From contig CALFCF010000015.1 in the NCBI GenBank assembly GCA_937951345.1, forward strand, positions 1 through 64,000: DNA of 64,000 nucleotides. The letters are read 5' to 3'. Below are positions 26,749 through 37,651 of the stretch, in pieces; position 1 is the first letter of the stretch; each line of letters opens with the position of its first letter. The notes beneath the pieces are model-generated. The model was not told where the DNA came from. It did no database searches and worked only from the letters and a program-made list of their open reading frames with translations. The translations under genes and the position numbers were made by a program. Source of the stretch: an uncultured Granulosicoccaceae bacterium (GTDB lineage: Bacteria > Pseudomonadota > Gammaproteobacteria > Granulosicoccales > Granulosicoccaceae).

Positions 26749-28224
26749 CTACATCATACGCAGATAATGCTGATGATCTTTCGCTGCAACAGTCTGATGA
26801 AACCGCTCCTCTTCATCACGTTTAACATCCAGATAAAGGTCGCAGAAGTGCTTACCCAGCATGTTGTTAAGCACGTCACTTCCAGCAAGCGCATGCAGTG
26901 ATTCGCGCCACCGCGCGGGCAGCTGTATCACATCATCCGGTATCTCTTGCCCGATCGTAGGTGGTCCGGGAGCAAGATCGCTTTCGATGCCGTGAAGCAT
27001 ACTGGCTAGAACGGCAGCGACAGCGAGATACGGGTTTGCATCTGCTCCTGCAACACGATGTTCAATACGGGTATTGGTCCCCCGTTCGTGGGGAATTCTG
27101 AGTGCCACACCCCGGTGATCAAACCCCCAGTCATTGTGGACAGGGGCAAAGTTATCCGGGATAAAACGCCTGAACGAATTTCCGTTCGGTGCCAGTAGAG
27201 CCAGGCTATCCGCCATCAGGTGTTGCAGTCCTCCGAGTGACTGACGCATAACGGTTGGCATATCAGCCGGGTTGTCACCACTAAATGCGAATACGTTTTC
27301 GCCGGTTTCACTGTCGAGCAAACTTGCGTGAACGTGCAATCCGTTACCACTATCACCGACTGTTGGTTTGGCCATGAACGTGGCGAAATAGCCACATTTC
27401 TCAGCCACGTGGCGCACGATGCGTCGCAGCAAGACGGCCTGATCACACGCTTGTTCAATGTTTGCGCTGTGCTTCAGATTTATCTCGAATTGCCCCTCGG
27501 CATATTCGCTGGTGATCCCTGCAAGCTGCAGCTGTTGCGCATGACACACACTCTCAACCTCCTGAAGAAATTCGCTGAAGTCAGCAAGCAGATCCAAGTT
27601 ATAGGTTTGTGGTCCACTGAAATTTTTTAATTCACTGGTGCCAGCAGAGTTATCTCGACGGGTAATACCCACAGGTATTTCACCATCGAGATTCAACAGC
27701 CTGAATTCCAGTTCAACGGCGACAACTGGTTTAAGTTTCAGCTGCAATAACGCACTGCGTACGTGTTCTACAACACAACGCGGATTCAGAAACCACGGGT
27801 GGTTGTCATCGTCAGCAACCAGCGTCAGCACTTGCCATGTTGGTTTTACAGCCCAGGGTACCGGGCCGAGTGTATCCGGTATGCTCAGGAGCAAGCGATC
27901 CGGATCACCATCCGGCACCCCGTACTCAACTGTATCAAGAGCAAATCCTCGCGTGTCAAGAAACAACGTACCCCGCGGCATTACAGCGCGACTGGCTCCA
28001 TCACCGGCGTCCCACAGTTTGCTGGCCTGCCTTGCCGGTATTTGTTTGCCCCGGATAATGCCATTGACATCGACAAGCAATATTTCAAGCGTTTCGATGC
28101 CAGCCGGAATATCCAGCGGTGTTGCGTAGTGTGAATTCATAAAGTGTAATTCGCCGGATGTTGAGTCGATTACCCTCTCGTCGGCCGAGGTATAAATCGG
28201 TTGTGCTGCTTTAGTTTTATGCAA
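26749..28224 (-). CDS. Glutamine synthetase family, gamma-glutamylpolyamine synthetase-like (PuuA type)
   Basis: A 491-residue glutamine synthetase-fold ligase. AVELEFRLL carries the metal Glu pair near residue 160. GLHVHASL (ATP/metal His) is near 310, and the FRRFIPDNFAPVHNDWGFDHRGVALRIP and RIEHRVAGADANPYL blocks follow. Loss of the adenylylation-loop pattern and the DVNGIIRGK N-terminus point to the PuuA/GlnA-like branch, which attaches glutamate to putrescine, other polyamines or ethanolamine. It lies in the polyamine region and is followed upstream by a GGCT-like gene. Confidence 0.85.
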   Translation of the reverse strand: MHKTKAAQPIYTSADERVIDSTSGELHFMNSHYATPLDIPAGIETLEILLVDVNGIIRGKQIPARQASKLWDAGDGASRAVMPRGTLFLDTRGFALDTVEYGVPDGDPDRLLLSIPDTLGPVPWAVKPTWQVLTLVADDDNHPWFLNPRCVVEHVRSALLQLKLKPVVAVELEFRLLNLDGEIPVGITRRDNSAGTSELKNFSGPQTYNLDLLADFSEFLQEVESVCHAQQLQLAGITSEYAEGQFEINLKHSANIEQACDQAVLLRRIVRHVAEKCGYFATFMAKPTVGDSGNGLHVHASLLDSETGENVFAFSGDNPADMPTVMRQSLGGLQHLMADSLALLAPNGNSFRRFIPDNFAPVHNDWGFDHRGVALRIPHERGTNTRIEHRVAGADANPYLAVAAVLASMLHGIESDLAPGPPTIGQEIPDDVIQLPARWRESLHALAGSDVLNNMLGKHFCDLYLDVKRDEEERFHQTVAAKDHQHYLRMM

Positions 28225-28255
28225 CTCTTATCTGGACGTTTTTTGATAAAGTTTG

Positions 28256-28804
28256 CTATTTTTTTGTATCGCTACAGTTTGAAGAATTCATTTTCCAGAT
28301 AGCATCCGCTTCTTCAGCGGTAAGTTTGCCATAGGAAGCCATATACACTTCTGAGGATTGCAAAAAAGGTGATCGATCAGTTTCTACCCAGACATCATAA
28401 TGCCAGTCACTTGACAATACTGTGTAGCTACCCGCATCGCGAAAGTACCAGGCAGTAGTCCTCACCCGGTTAAAATCCGGTTCCGAACTCGATTGAATTC
28501 GCCTTACGGTTACCTGATCAAGGCTGTACTCCGGACCTTCAAAAAATACGATCCGTCGCAGCGCTTCCTGCGTCAAACCTTTCACTAGTTTGCCCGATGC
28601 ATTACAGCCATCTTTTGCGATCAATACCGGACAACTGTCCTCGGCAATTTTACTACAGCGATACCCCTCTGCAACGGCATCAGAAAAAGACAGCTCATCG
28701 GGCGACATAGCGGTTACCAAACGCAGAACCTCTGTGTCGATCAGTGAGCCAAACACGAAAAGCTCATCATTTTCATCCCAGCTATCCATTGGAAATTGTG
28801 TCAC
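28256..28804 (-). CDS. Gamma-glutamylcyclotransferase-like (AIG2/GGCT fold) protein
   Basis: A 182-residue protein with the start LFVFGSLIDTEVLR, equivalent to the YGSL motif of the GGCT/AIG2 fold. Phe replaces Tyr in the first position. LIAKDGCNASGKLVKGLT and RRIVFFEGPEY continue the fold (Glu at about 95 could be the catalytic acid). Such proteins cleave gamma-glutamyl compounds to 5-oxoproline. Beside a PuuA-like ligase, a gamma-glutamylamine substrate is attractive but is inference. Its ATG overlaps the stop of the AtuA-like small gene by 4 bp. Confidence 0.72.
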   Translation of the reverse strand: MTQFPMDSWDENDELFVFGSLIDTEVLRLVTAMSPDELSFSDAVAEGYRCSKIAEDSCPVLIAKDGCNASGKLVKGLTQEALRRIVFFEGPEYSLDQVTVRRIQSSSEPDFNRVRTTAWYFRDAGSYTVLSSDWHYDVWVETDRSPFLQSSEVYMASYGKLTAEEADAIWKMNSSNCSDTKK

Positions 28805-29127
28805 TCAGTACCTGCGGACGTTTCAACAGACATTTCCAACAGACGGTAAGACAGCGACTTGCCGTGACTATCGAGATTCAGTGATTCATTAACTCCGCCT
28901 TCCAGCACATCTTGAATGACAAAATTCAACGCTGGCAACAAGGGCAGCTCATAACGGATAACCTTTGTCGCACCCTTGCAACGAAACCACTCCAATACCC
29001 GCGTTTCCGTTACCTGTTGCAGCAATAGCTGATAATCATCTGCGCGATACGGTATCAGCGAAATGTTAGAACAATTGCCTTTATCACCCGCACGGGCATG
29101 TGCGATATCATAGAGTCGTGTCTGCAT
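28801..29127 (-). CDS. AtuA-like C-terminal domain protein (stand-alone)
   Basis: A 108-residue protein matching the small C-terminal (ferredoxin-fold) domain found after DUF1446 in AtuA-type proteins. It has LYDIAHARAGDKGNCSNISLIPY at the start and LNFVIQDVLEGGVNESLNLDSHGKSLSYRLLEM at the end. In many bacteria this domain is fused to the DUF1446 protein; here it is a separate gene 92 bp downstream of its partner. The two probably form a complex. AtuA acts in acyclic terpene (citronellol/geraniol) use by an undefined step. Confidence 0.82.
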   Translation of the reverse strand: MQTRLYDIAHARAGDKGNCSNISLIPYRADDYQLLLQQVTETRVLEWFRCKGATKVIRYELPLLPALNFVIQDVLEGGVNESLNLDSHGKSLSYRLLEMSVETSAGTE

Positions 29128-29219
29128 GTGTTACTCGAAAAAGATCTTGGCTTGAATAAAAAATGAATACACATAAACGGCAAATACGTTGCTAAGACTA
29201 CGGTATCAGATCCGGAACG

Positions 29220-30623
29220 CTAGTCCACGAACCGAATAAATACTGAACCTTCAACTACGGCACAATCCACCAACACCGAAGCCGTTGCAATTCGTGGTGT
29301 CACGCACTGGCGAACACCACAGCCACCGGCAGGCCCGCAACAATAAAGCGCTAACACTTCATCTGTTGCACGTTCTGCGTCGCGTCGCGAATCGCTATGC
29401 ATTGCAACCCTGACACGGTATTCGCTGTCTGTCGGCAGATTCTCGGTTTTATCGGCTGTCTGGCTGGCAGAATTGGCACCAGTCCCGTGAAAGACTGATT
29501 GCGTACCCTGAATATCAATCCGCCAGACACCCACCTTGTCAGTGTTGATCTCTTCAAGTCGTTGCTGCAATGTATCAACTGCCAAACGGGCACGCTGCAA
29601 CGCATTGGGACCGGCGTAACTGATTTCTCCTTCACCCAGGAAACCGTTATCCAACGACACTGTGGCTTTCAATGTATGCGTTGGTTTACGACCACGCGCA
29701 CCGCGCACTTGTATACGATTTTCAGAGAGTGCTTCAACCGATACAGCCGTGATATCAAGTATCACGTCAGGCGTCAGATAACTGGCCGGATCGTGCATCT
29801 CATAGAGTATTTGCTCAATGACGGTTGCCCGCGTTACCGCTCCACCTGTGTCTGCTGGCTTGGTCACGACGAGACGTTTGTCGGCAAAAACTTCCAGTAA
29901 CGGAAATCCGATTTGAGCCATTCCCTGCACAGGCTTCGCCACAGGATCAGCATAGTAACCGCCACTAATTTGTGCACCACACTCGATTAAATGTCCACCG
30001 AGTGTAGCCGCAGCCAGATCGTTATAGTCGTCATCAGCAAGGCCACAAACATGTGCAACCGGCCCGACCACTAACGAAGCATCGGTGGTTCGTCCCACTA
30101 AAACCACATCTGCTTCTGCTGCGAGGGCTTGCTGAATACCTGCTGATCCCATATAGGCGTTGGCTGCCACCAATTCACGACTGCCAATGCTTGTCCCCTC
30201 TATGCACGGTAAGCCACGGATGGTCTCGGTATTCAACACATGGGTCAGGTCGTCGCCGAGCACAAAAGCCACACGGGCTTCGTCATAACCTGCTTGCCTG
30301 GCTATTTCTTTGACGCACCGTGCCGCCGCCTCCGGATTGGCACTACCAAAATTTGCGACCACACGAATACCGTGTTCAAGACAACGTCCGAGAGCGGGTT
30401 CCAGGTACTTGTGTAACCAGGGCGAGTAACCCGCATCCGGGTTATCTACTTTAAGGCGCTGAGCGATAGCGAGGGTGCGCTCGGCGAGAACTTCATAGAT
30501 CAGAAATCGCGGGCAGTCATATTGAGCCAGCGCCTCAATGACAGGTAGAGCTGCATCTGCACGATCACCGGCAAAACCAGCACCGCTGCCTATCACCAAT
30601 TCAGGTATTTCTATCGTCATCAT
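29220..30623 (-). CDS. AtuA-like / DUF1446 family protein
   Basis: A 467-residue protein of the DUF1446 family (PF07287; AtuA). Typical segments are IGSGAGFAGDRADAALPVIE at the N-terminus, ANFGSANPEAAARCV, YMGSAGIQQALAAEADVVLVGRTTDAS, and LGGHLIECGAQISGGYYADPVAK. AtuA is needed for acyclic terpene catabolism in Pseudomonas, but the family is also found in other acyl-CoA operons. No citronellyl-CoA genes adjoin here, so the substrate is open. It forms an operon with the small AtuA-domain gene and the GGCT-like gene. Confidence 0.84.
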   Translation of the reverse strand: MMTIEIPELVIGSGAGFAGDRADAALPVIEALAQYDCPRFLIYEVLAERTLAIAQRLKVDNPDAGYSPWLHKYLEPALGRCLEHGIRVVANFGSANPEAAARCVKEIARQAGYDEARVAFVLGDDLTHVLNTETIRGLPCIEGTSIGSRELVAANAYMGSAGIQQALAAEADVVLVGRTTDASLVVGPVAHVCGLADDDYNDLAAATLGGHLIECGAQISGGYYADPVAKPVQGMAQIGFPLLEVFADKRLVVTKPADTGGAVTRATVIEQILYEMHDPASYLTPDVILDITAVSVEALSENRIQVRGARGRKPTHTLKATVSLDNGFLGEGEISYAGPNALQRARLAVDTLQQRLEEINTDKVGVWRIDIQGTQSVFHGTGANSASQTADKTENLPTDSEYRVRVAMHSDSRRDAERATDEVLALYCCGPAGGCGVRQCVTPRIATASVLVDCAVVEGSVFIRFVD

Positions 30624-30778
30624 TCAAAGGCAATCACAACCGCAATTGGAATTAACTACGCTTATGGTACTGATTATGCGGTAACACAGAACTGATTCTC
30701 AAAGATTAATCAGATGTGTGAGCCGAATTAGACAGCCATCTGCATGATACCCATGCGTAAAACGACCATTCCTGCGAA

Positions 30779-31711
30779 ATGACGCCTGAGAGTTCCAACA
30801 AATTATCCCTGGGCTTTTCACTGATGTTGGGTGCTTTCCTGTGCTTTGCATTGCTGGATACCAGCGCGAAATGGCTGGTAGTTAGCGGTCTACCGGCTCT
30901 ACAGGTCGTTTTTATGCGCTATCTTGGACATTTCGTTGCTACGGTGGTTGTCTACTGGCCGCGTGAAGGCAGGCGCATGTTTCAGTCGAAAACTCCGCGC
31001 GTTCAGACGTTGCGCGCAGTACTACTGTTGTGCAGTACGACATTAAACTTCTTCGCGCTGGTGTATCTGCCATTGACGACCACCATAGCGATTTTCTTTG
31101 CCGCACCGCTGGTTGTTTGTCTGTTAAGTATCCCGGTACTGGGTGAACGGGTGGGGCTGCCCCGGTTTTCCGCCGTGCTGACAGGTTTTGCCGGTGTACT
31201 GATAATTGTTGAACCCTGGGGTGCTGCTTTTTCACCAAAAATGCTGCTGGCAATGGGTGCGATGTGCTGTGCGTCCTGCTACTTTGTGCTTACCCGGAAA
31301 ATTGCCGGTATCGACAACAATTCAGTTTCGCAAGCGTTTAGTTCCGGTATCGCCACTGTGGTACTTCTACCTGTTGGCATTTATCTCTGGCAAACACCCG
31401 TATCTACATTTGACTGGCTACCGCTTATCGCGGTCGGTATCCTGGGTATGGTTGGCCATACGTTACTAACCATTGCCCATCGTTTCGTCGAAGCGTCTGT
31501 TCTGGCCCCCACGGTTTATTCGCAAATTTTATACGCCACGCTCTTTAGCTGGCTGTTCTTCAATCAGATACCCGATAACAAAACCGTTTTAGGCACACTG
31601 ATAATTGTCGCCAGTGGTTTATTCGTCTGGCATCGCGAACGCACCCGCCCGGCAGTAACAAAGGGTGCTCGAACAAAGACGACTTCTGCAACAACACGTG
31701 CGGGACGTTAG
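30779..31711 (+). CDS. EamA/DMT family transporter
   Basis: A 310-residue inner-membrane protein with about ten hydrophobic segments in two EamA repeats (for example LMLGAFLCFALLDTSAKWL early and a second repeat from about residue 150). The last about 20 residues are a basic, Thr-rich cytoplasmic tail. The family exports small metabolites, and the substrate is unknown. It stands alone, convergent with the CitE-like gene. Confidence 0.87.
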   Translation: MTPESSNKLSLGFSLMLGAFLCFALLDTSAKWLVVSGLPALQVVFMRYLGHFVATVVVYWPREGRRMFQSKTPRVQTLRAVLLLCSTTLNFFALVYLPLTTTIAIFFAAPLVVCLLSIPVLGERVGLPRFSAVLTGFAGVLIIVEPWGAAFSPKMLLAMGAMCCASCYFVLTRKIAGIDNNSVSQAFSSGIATVVLLPVGIYLWQTPVSTFDWLPLIAVGILGMVGHTLLTIAHRFVEASVLAPTVYSQILYATLFSWLFFNQIPDNKTVLGTLIIVASGLFVWHRERTRPAVTKGARTKTTSATTRAGR

Positions 31712-31768
31712 CTGGAAAAAACCCGGTAACAGCGGGAGAGATTACGGATCAAACGAAGGAATAAATCA

Positions 31769-32680
31769 TTAAGCCTGCGCACTTTCGTAAAGTGCTATAC
31801 GTTTCGTTGCCTGCCGGACATGCAGTTCTTCAACCATAACGCCACCATGATTGCACACCGCATGGCCTTGGCTTTTCGCTGCTTCCCAGGCAGCTACCAG
31901 TGCGTGTGCTGCCGCCACTTCCTGATCGGAAGGTGTAAACACCCGGTGGGTAATCGACAATTGATCAGGATGTATCAAGGATTTGCCATCAAAGCCTAAT
32001 TGCAAGCCTTGCCGGGCTTCGCGTTCGAACCCTGTTGCATCCCGGAAGTCTGGATAAACCCCGTCAATCACGATCAAATCGCTAGCCCGTGCAGCAAGAA
32101 CCACACGCGACAAGGCATGGAGTAGCCCGATACGCAGAACATCAACACGACTGCCTTCATCAACAAGGTAGCGTCCGTCAGGAAGACCCAGATCAAGAGC
32201 AAGATCAGCCGTACCTACCATAACGCCAGTCACCGGTTCGCCATACGCACAAAGTTCATCCACGCGTTGGACACCTTTGGCAGTTTCAACCATGATCCAC
32301 ACATCCTGCTGGATACCTGCGTTGTCAAGCGCCTGTTTGCAGGCGTCAATCTCGTTAACGGATTCAACCTTGGGCAAGACGATACCCTGGCAACGAATGT
32401 TATCGGCAGCCAGGCGGCCAAGCGCTGCAATGTCGCGCTGCCAGTGCATCGAACTAATCGAATTAATTCGCACCAGGCAACGGCGGTTAGCGAAGTCCTG
32501 CGACAACGCCGATGCAAGCAACGTGTCAACGTACTGTTTGGCATCGTCCGCGACCGAATCTTCGAGGTCAATAATGACGGTATCTACAACCAGCCCTGTC
32601 GCTTTGGATACAGCACGCTGGTTTGAAGCCGGCATAAATAATACCGAGCGATTTAAATAGTTTGGCGTTGTCTGTTGCAA
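31769..32680 (-). CDS. CitE/HpcH-family CoA ester lyase
   Basis: A 303-residue TIM-barrel lyase. LFMPASNQRAVSKA (CoA-binding N-terminus), DTVIIDLEDSVADDAK, IWIMVETAKGV-type Glu and GTADLALDLGLPDG (metal Asp) are characteristic of citrate lyase beta-subunit-like, malyl-CoA or beta-methylmalyl-CoA lyases. It cleaves a 3-hydroxyacyl-CoA to an acyl-CoA plus a 2-oxo acid. No citrate lyase alpha or gamma genes are present, so it is a stand-alone CoA-ester lyase. The neighbouring ThDP enzyme may handle the 2-oxo acid product. Confidence 0.86.
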   Translation of the reverse strand: MQQTTPNYLNRSVLFMPASNQRAVSKATGLVVDTVIIDLEDSVADDAKQYVDTLLASALSQDFANRRCLVRINSISSMHWQRDIAALGRLAADNIRCQGIVLPKVESVNEIDACKQALDNAGIQQDVWIMVETAKGVQRVDELCAYGEPVTGVMVGTADLALDLGLPDGRYLVDEGSRVDVLRIGLLHALSRVVLAARASDLIVIDGVYPDFRDATGFEREARQGLQLGFDGKSLIHPDQLSITHRVFTPSDQEVAAAHALVAAWEAAKSQGHAVCNHGGVMVEELHVRQATKRIALYESAQA

Positions 32681-32730
32681 TTTTCACTCTTGCCCGCTGT
32701 AAAATTACCGGGCTAGCGTTTTACAGCGTG

Positions 32731-32760
32731 TGCGTATCTGTGCGTATCTGTGCGTAACTG
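32731..32760. repeat. 10-bp tandem repeat, three copies
   Basis: TGCGTATCTG at 32731-32740 and 32741-32750 and one altered copy (TGCGTAACTG) at 32751-32760, in the spacer between the ThDP enzyme and the CitE-like gene. Confidence 0.85.
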
Positions 32761-32788
32761 TGTGGTTATGTAAGACAGGTCAATCGCG

Positions 32789-34507
32789 TCAGGAACGAAT
32801 ACGCGCAACCGCGGCGTTACGGATCTCAGTCAGAGAACGGCCTGGTGTCAACGACTCAATGTTGATTTGTATATCCAACAGTGCGCCTGTATCACTGGAG
32901 CAGGCACGTTCGAATGCCGCTGCGAACTGATCCGTTCGATCGACAACCTCAGTGTGCATGCCATAGGCTTTACCGAGTGCTAAATAGTCCGGGTTTACTA
33001 TGTCAGTGGCTGACGTTCTGTCCGGGTAGTGGCTTTCCTGATGCATGCGTATGGTGCCATAGCTGCCGTTGTTGATAATCAAAACGACAGGCAGCGCGTC
33101 GTACTGCATCGCGCTACCGAGTTCCTGACAATTCATCTGAAAATCACCGTCGCCGGCGAAGCAAACCACGGTACGTTCCGGCATGACTTTTTTGGCCGCG
33201 ATCGCTGCCGGCAATCCGAACCCCATCGTGCCATTTTGCGGTGCCAGCAAACGGGCGTTTGGCCCGTAAGTTAAAAAACGATTGGGCCAGGCGGTAAAGT
33301 TGCCAGCGCCGTTAGTTATGATTACATCGTCTGGTAAAACATCGCGCAAGTGTGCGCAAACCACACCCATATCTACATCACCGGGTTGGGCCGGGCATTT
33401 TAAGGAATCAGTAAACTGCTTGCGCGCACGTTCACACCAGCGACTACGGTCACCCTCCAGTGCGCCGGCATCTGCAAGCTGACGTGCTACCGCACCCGGA
33501 GATGCATGTACGGCCAGTGTCGGGACGTAGACTTTACCGATCTCATCTGTCGACACATGTACATGAATAATCTTCTGCTTCGCTTCAGGCACTGAAAATA
33601 GCGTGTACCCCAATGTCGAGATTTCACCGAATCGAACACCAAGTGCCAACACGACATCTGAATCGCGAATCAACGACTGCAATTCTGCATGCATACCGAC
33701 ACCGGCACTACCGGCATAGACCGGCGAATGGTTATCGACGAGATCATTAAACCGAAATGCCGTAAGAAGCGGAATGCCGGACGACTCGGCAAACTGTTGC
33801 ACAGCCTCACGTGACGCGGAGGGCCAGTCGCGCCCCCCTGTAATGATCAGCGGCTGTCTGCTGCCAGCCAGCATTTCGCGGATTTCGGTCAATGTATCGC
33901 CATCAGCAACCGGCAGGCTGGGAAAGCGCGCGGCGCATGGTGAGGCTTCGGTTGTCTCGGTTAAAACATCTTCCGGTAAGGCGATCACCACAGGACCGGC
34001 GCGCCCGGACACGGCAGTTGTGAACGCACGGGCAATTATCTCCGGGATGCGCGATGCATCTTCAATCTGCACTACCCACTTGGCAATCGAGCCATAGAAG
34101 GCCTGATAATCTATTTCCTGAAATGCCTCTCTGCCGAGCATGCCACGCCCGACCTGCCCGACGAACAAAATCATCGGAGCGGAATTCTGACGTGCTGAGT
34201 GGACACCGACGGATGCGTTTGTCGCACCCGGTCCTCTGGTCGTAAAACACAAACCCGGCTCACCCGTGAGCGCACCGTAAGCGGCTGCCATGTACGATGC
34301 ACCGCCCTCATTACGGGTCACCATCAAATCAAATTGATCCTGCAAATCGTACAGCGCATCAAGCACGGCCAGATAACTTTCACCGGGCACTCCAAAACCG
34401 TACGTTGCACCGTTTGCAACCAGACACTCAGCGAGCAATTGCCCACCGGTTCTGACAACAGGAGGATTAATGTTGCTGTCGTTCGAGGCTAATCCAAGTT
34501 CAGTCAT
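32789..34507 (-). CDS. Thiamine-diphosphate-binding enzyme (acetolactate synthase-like, catabolic type)
   Basis: A 572-residue ThDP enzyme. The activating Glu is in TRNEGGASYMAAAYG (about 66). The FAD/nucleotide-like central domain runs from about 200 to 340. The ThDP-Mg motif is GDGDFQMN through NNGSYG (about 454-481). The pattern is that of IlvB-like thiamine enzymes of unassigned substrate, and no small regulatory subunit (ilvN) is adjacent, which argues against biosynthetic acetolactate synthase. It could be an oxalyl-CoA, benzoylformate or sulfoacetaldehyde-type paralogue. The CitE-like gene follows downstream. Confidence 0.82.
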   Translation of the reverse strand: MTELGLASNDSNINPPVVRTGGQLLAECLVANGATYGFGVPGESYLAVLDALYDLQDQFDLMVTRNEGGASYMAAAYGALTGEPGLCFTTRGPGATNASVGVHSARQNSAPMILFVGQVGRGMLGREAFQEIDYQAFYGSIAKWVVQIEDASRIPEIIARAFTTAVSGRAGPVVIALPEDVLTETTEASPCAARFPSLPVADGDTLTEIREMLAGSRQPLIITGGRDWPSASREAVQQFAESSGIPLLTAFRFNDLVDNHSPVYAGSAGVGMHAELQSLIRDSDVVLALGVRFGEISTLGYTLFSVPEAKQKIIHVHVSTDEIGKVYVPTLAVHASPGAVARQLADAGALEGDRSRWCERARKQFTDSLKCPAQPGDVDMGVVCAHLRDVLPDDVIITNGAGNFTAWPNRFLTYGPNARLLAPQNGTMGFGLPAAIAAKKVMPERTVVCFAGDGDFQMNCQELGSAMQYDALPVVLIINNGSYGTIRMHQESHYPDRTSATDIVNPDYLALGKAYGMHTEVVDRTDQFAAAFERACSSDTGALLDIQINIESLTPGRSLTEIRNAAVARIRS

Positions 34508-34566
34508 AAATAAAACCTAACAATCTGTTGAACCGGTAGTTGTGAAACTCGATTAATTACTGACGA

Positions 34567-35919
<1,353 letters not shown>

Positions 35920-36104
35920 TTAAATCAGGCGTAATTAATCGAAATTGTCAGTCCGACTATCAATCGCGATATAGTACCAGACTCACCGTGTCTGCCGGGG
36001 TAAGCGCCAGGGTTTTCCTTGCTAAAGAGCTCGAAATCACTAAACCGGAAGGCAAAGAATCTCCAACAATATCGGATCAAATTGAGCACCGGGAAATCCA
36101 ACTA

Positions 36105-36986
36105 ATGGCATCAGTTAACTGGTCAGATGCATACGACAATGGCAAAGCTGTTGGCGGATCGGAGCCGTTCGTAGAAGCATGGGCGAAAAGTGCAGCGCAT
36201 TTTTGGGATTCAATTGCACCGGAGCGACTTATCGCGGATCAGCCTTACAATGAAACGACAGGGCATACAGAACGACAGCGATACGATTTGTTCATGCCAT
36301 CAGTTAAGCCTGTCGGGTTAATGATATTTGTGCATGGTGGCTACTGGATGCGACTGGATCCGAGCTTTTTTTCTCATTTGGCAAACGGTCCGAATGACCG
36401 GGGTTGGGCGGTGGCCATACCAGGCTACGACCTTTGTCCCGATGTGTCGATCGCCGAGATTGCGACGCAGATAGCGCAAGCTGTGACAACGATAGCGAAC
36501 CGGCCAGAGTTCACTGATAAACCGCTAGTCCTGACCGGTCACTCGGCCGGCGGCCATCTGGTCACCCGTATAGTGTCGAGCACCGACCCGGAAACAAACG
36601 GTAAAACAAACGCTTCGAACAACCTGAGACTGTTACCTGTAGAAATTAATGAACGCATCAGACACGTTGTGTCGATCAGTGGCATACATGATCTGCGACC
36701 ACTGATGAATACTGCGATGAACGACACACTCGGAATTACTCCCGTTTTAGCACGAACTGAAAGCCCGGCACTTTTGACACCCGCAAGTATTAAGGCAGTG
36801 ACCTGTTGGGTAGGGGATGACGAACTGCCGGAATTTAAACGCCAGAGTGCGCTACTGTCCGGTATTTGGCACGCACTGGGGCCAACAACCCGTGTGATCG
36901 CCGAGCCTTCTAAAAATCACTTCACCGTTATTGACAACCTGCAGAATAAATCGTCACCGATTGTTGATTGCATTTTATCTGACTGA
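36105..36986 (+). CDS. Alpha/beta hydrolase, kynurenine formamidase-like
   Basis: A 293-residue hydrolase. The oxyanion-hole motif FVHGGYWMRLD is at about 72-82, and the nucleophile is GHSAGGHLVTR (Ser about 147). Asp lies in VGDDELPEF and His in KNHFTVID near the C-terminus. HGGYW plus GHSAGGH is the pattern of arylformamidase-like esterases. These act on N-formylkynurenine, although bacterial KynB is a different family, so the substrate is open. The reading frame is open upstream, but homology starts at the ATG at 36105. Confidence 0.83.
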   Translation: MASVNWSDAYDNGKAVGGSEPFVEAWAKSAAHFWDSIAPERLIADQPYNETTGHTERQRYDLFMPSVKPVGLMIFVHGGYWMRLDPSFFSHLANGPNDRGWAVAIPGYDLCPDVSIAEIATQIAQAVTTIANRPEFTDKPLVLTGHSAGGHLVTRIVSSTDPETNGKTNASNNLRLLPVEINERIRHVVSISGIHDLRPLMNTAMNDTLGITPVLARTESPALLTPASIKAVTCWVGDDELPEFKRQSALLSGIWHALGPTTRVIAEPSKNHFTVIDNLQNKSSPIVDCILSD

Positions 36987-37127
36987 AAAAACGCTATCGC
37001 TTGTAACCGGAAGTGTTGTACGAGTGTGTAAGTGTGAACAGTTGTTATATGCTGGGACAGTCTGTTTAACAAAGCTGTCCGGGGCCCTATGATGGCTTTG
37101 CATAAATTAAGGACACAGGACGGAATC

Positions 37128-37337
37128 ATGCTTATTTTGACAAGGCGCGTGGGTGAAACAATAAACATCGGTGACGAAGTAACAGTCACTGTTCTTGGGG
37201 TTAAAGGCAATCAGGTACGCATAGGTATCAATGCCCCTAAAGAAGTCAGCGTACACCGCGAAGAAATTTATCGCAAAATCCAGAATGCGCCGTCTTGGCA
37301 GCCTGGTTCCGAAAACGACCTTCGCAAAGCACAGTAG
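37128..37337 (+). CDS. csrA: Carbon storage regulator CsrA
   Basis: A 69-residue RNA-binding dimer. [24 protein letters not shown] is the family-defining N-terminus, followed by [24 protein letters not shown]. The conserved N-terminal Leu-Thr-Arg-Arg and the Val-His-Arg-Glu-Glu motif contact RNA. It binds GGA motifs in mRNA leaders to control translation. The start is the ATG at 37128 (GGACGGAATC just upstream), not the earlier in-frame ATG at 37089. It supports a gammaproteobacterial origin. Confidence 0.96.
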   Translation: MLILTRRVGETINIGDEVTVTVLGVKGNQVRIGINAPKEVSVHREEIYRKIQNAPSWQPGSENDLRKAQ

Positions 37338-37651
37338 CAAATTTTAGATGTAACTGATCTAACTCCCTTTGCTTTGCGGCTCCTCTGCGGAACAGCTTGA
37401 TCAGGCTGAAACACCTTATCGTAAACACCGATCAGCTATCCTGAAGCGATAGTGTCTGTCTATGCTGCCAGCTCATCTCACTAATCTCACTAGCCAGATG
37501 TCTCACAGGTTGGCTCGGAACAGTGTTTTGCAGCCGATAATGTAGTAATTTTACGCACACCTAGTTTTCCAGTGCGGTGCGGTTCTGCGTGGAAAAAAGC
37601 AGCTATTAGTCAGAAAGTTGCCAACACAAGACGATCTGCTATAGTGGATTG
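37338..37651. other. 314-bp spacer after csrA
   Basis: No gene. csrA is often followed by tRNA genes in relatives, but I see no T-loop pattern here. A few weak short inverted repeats are present (for example CTATC/GATAG near 37436-37455). Confidence 0.6.

Noticed and set aside
30939-31253. Antisense frame inside the EamA transporter
   Set aside because: Shadow of a well-supported membrane protein gene.
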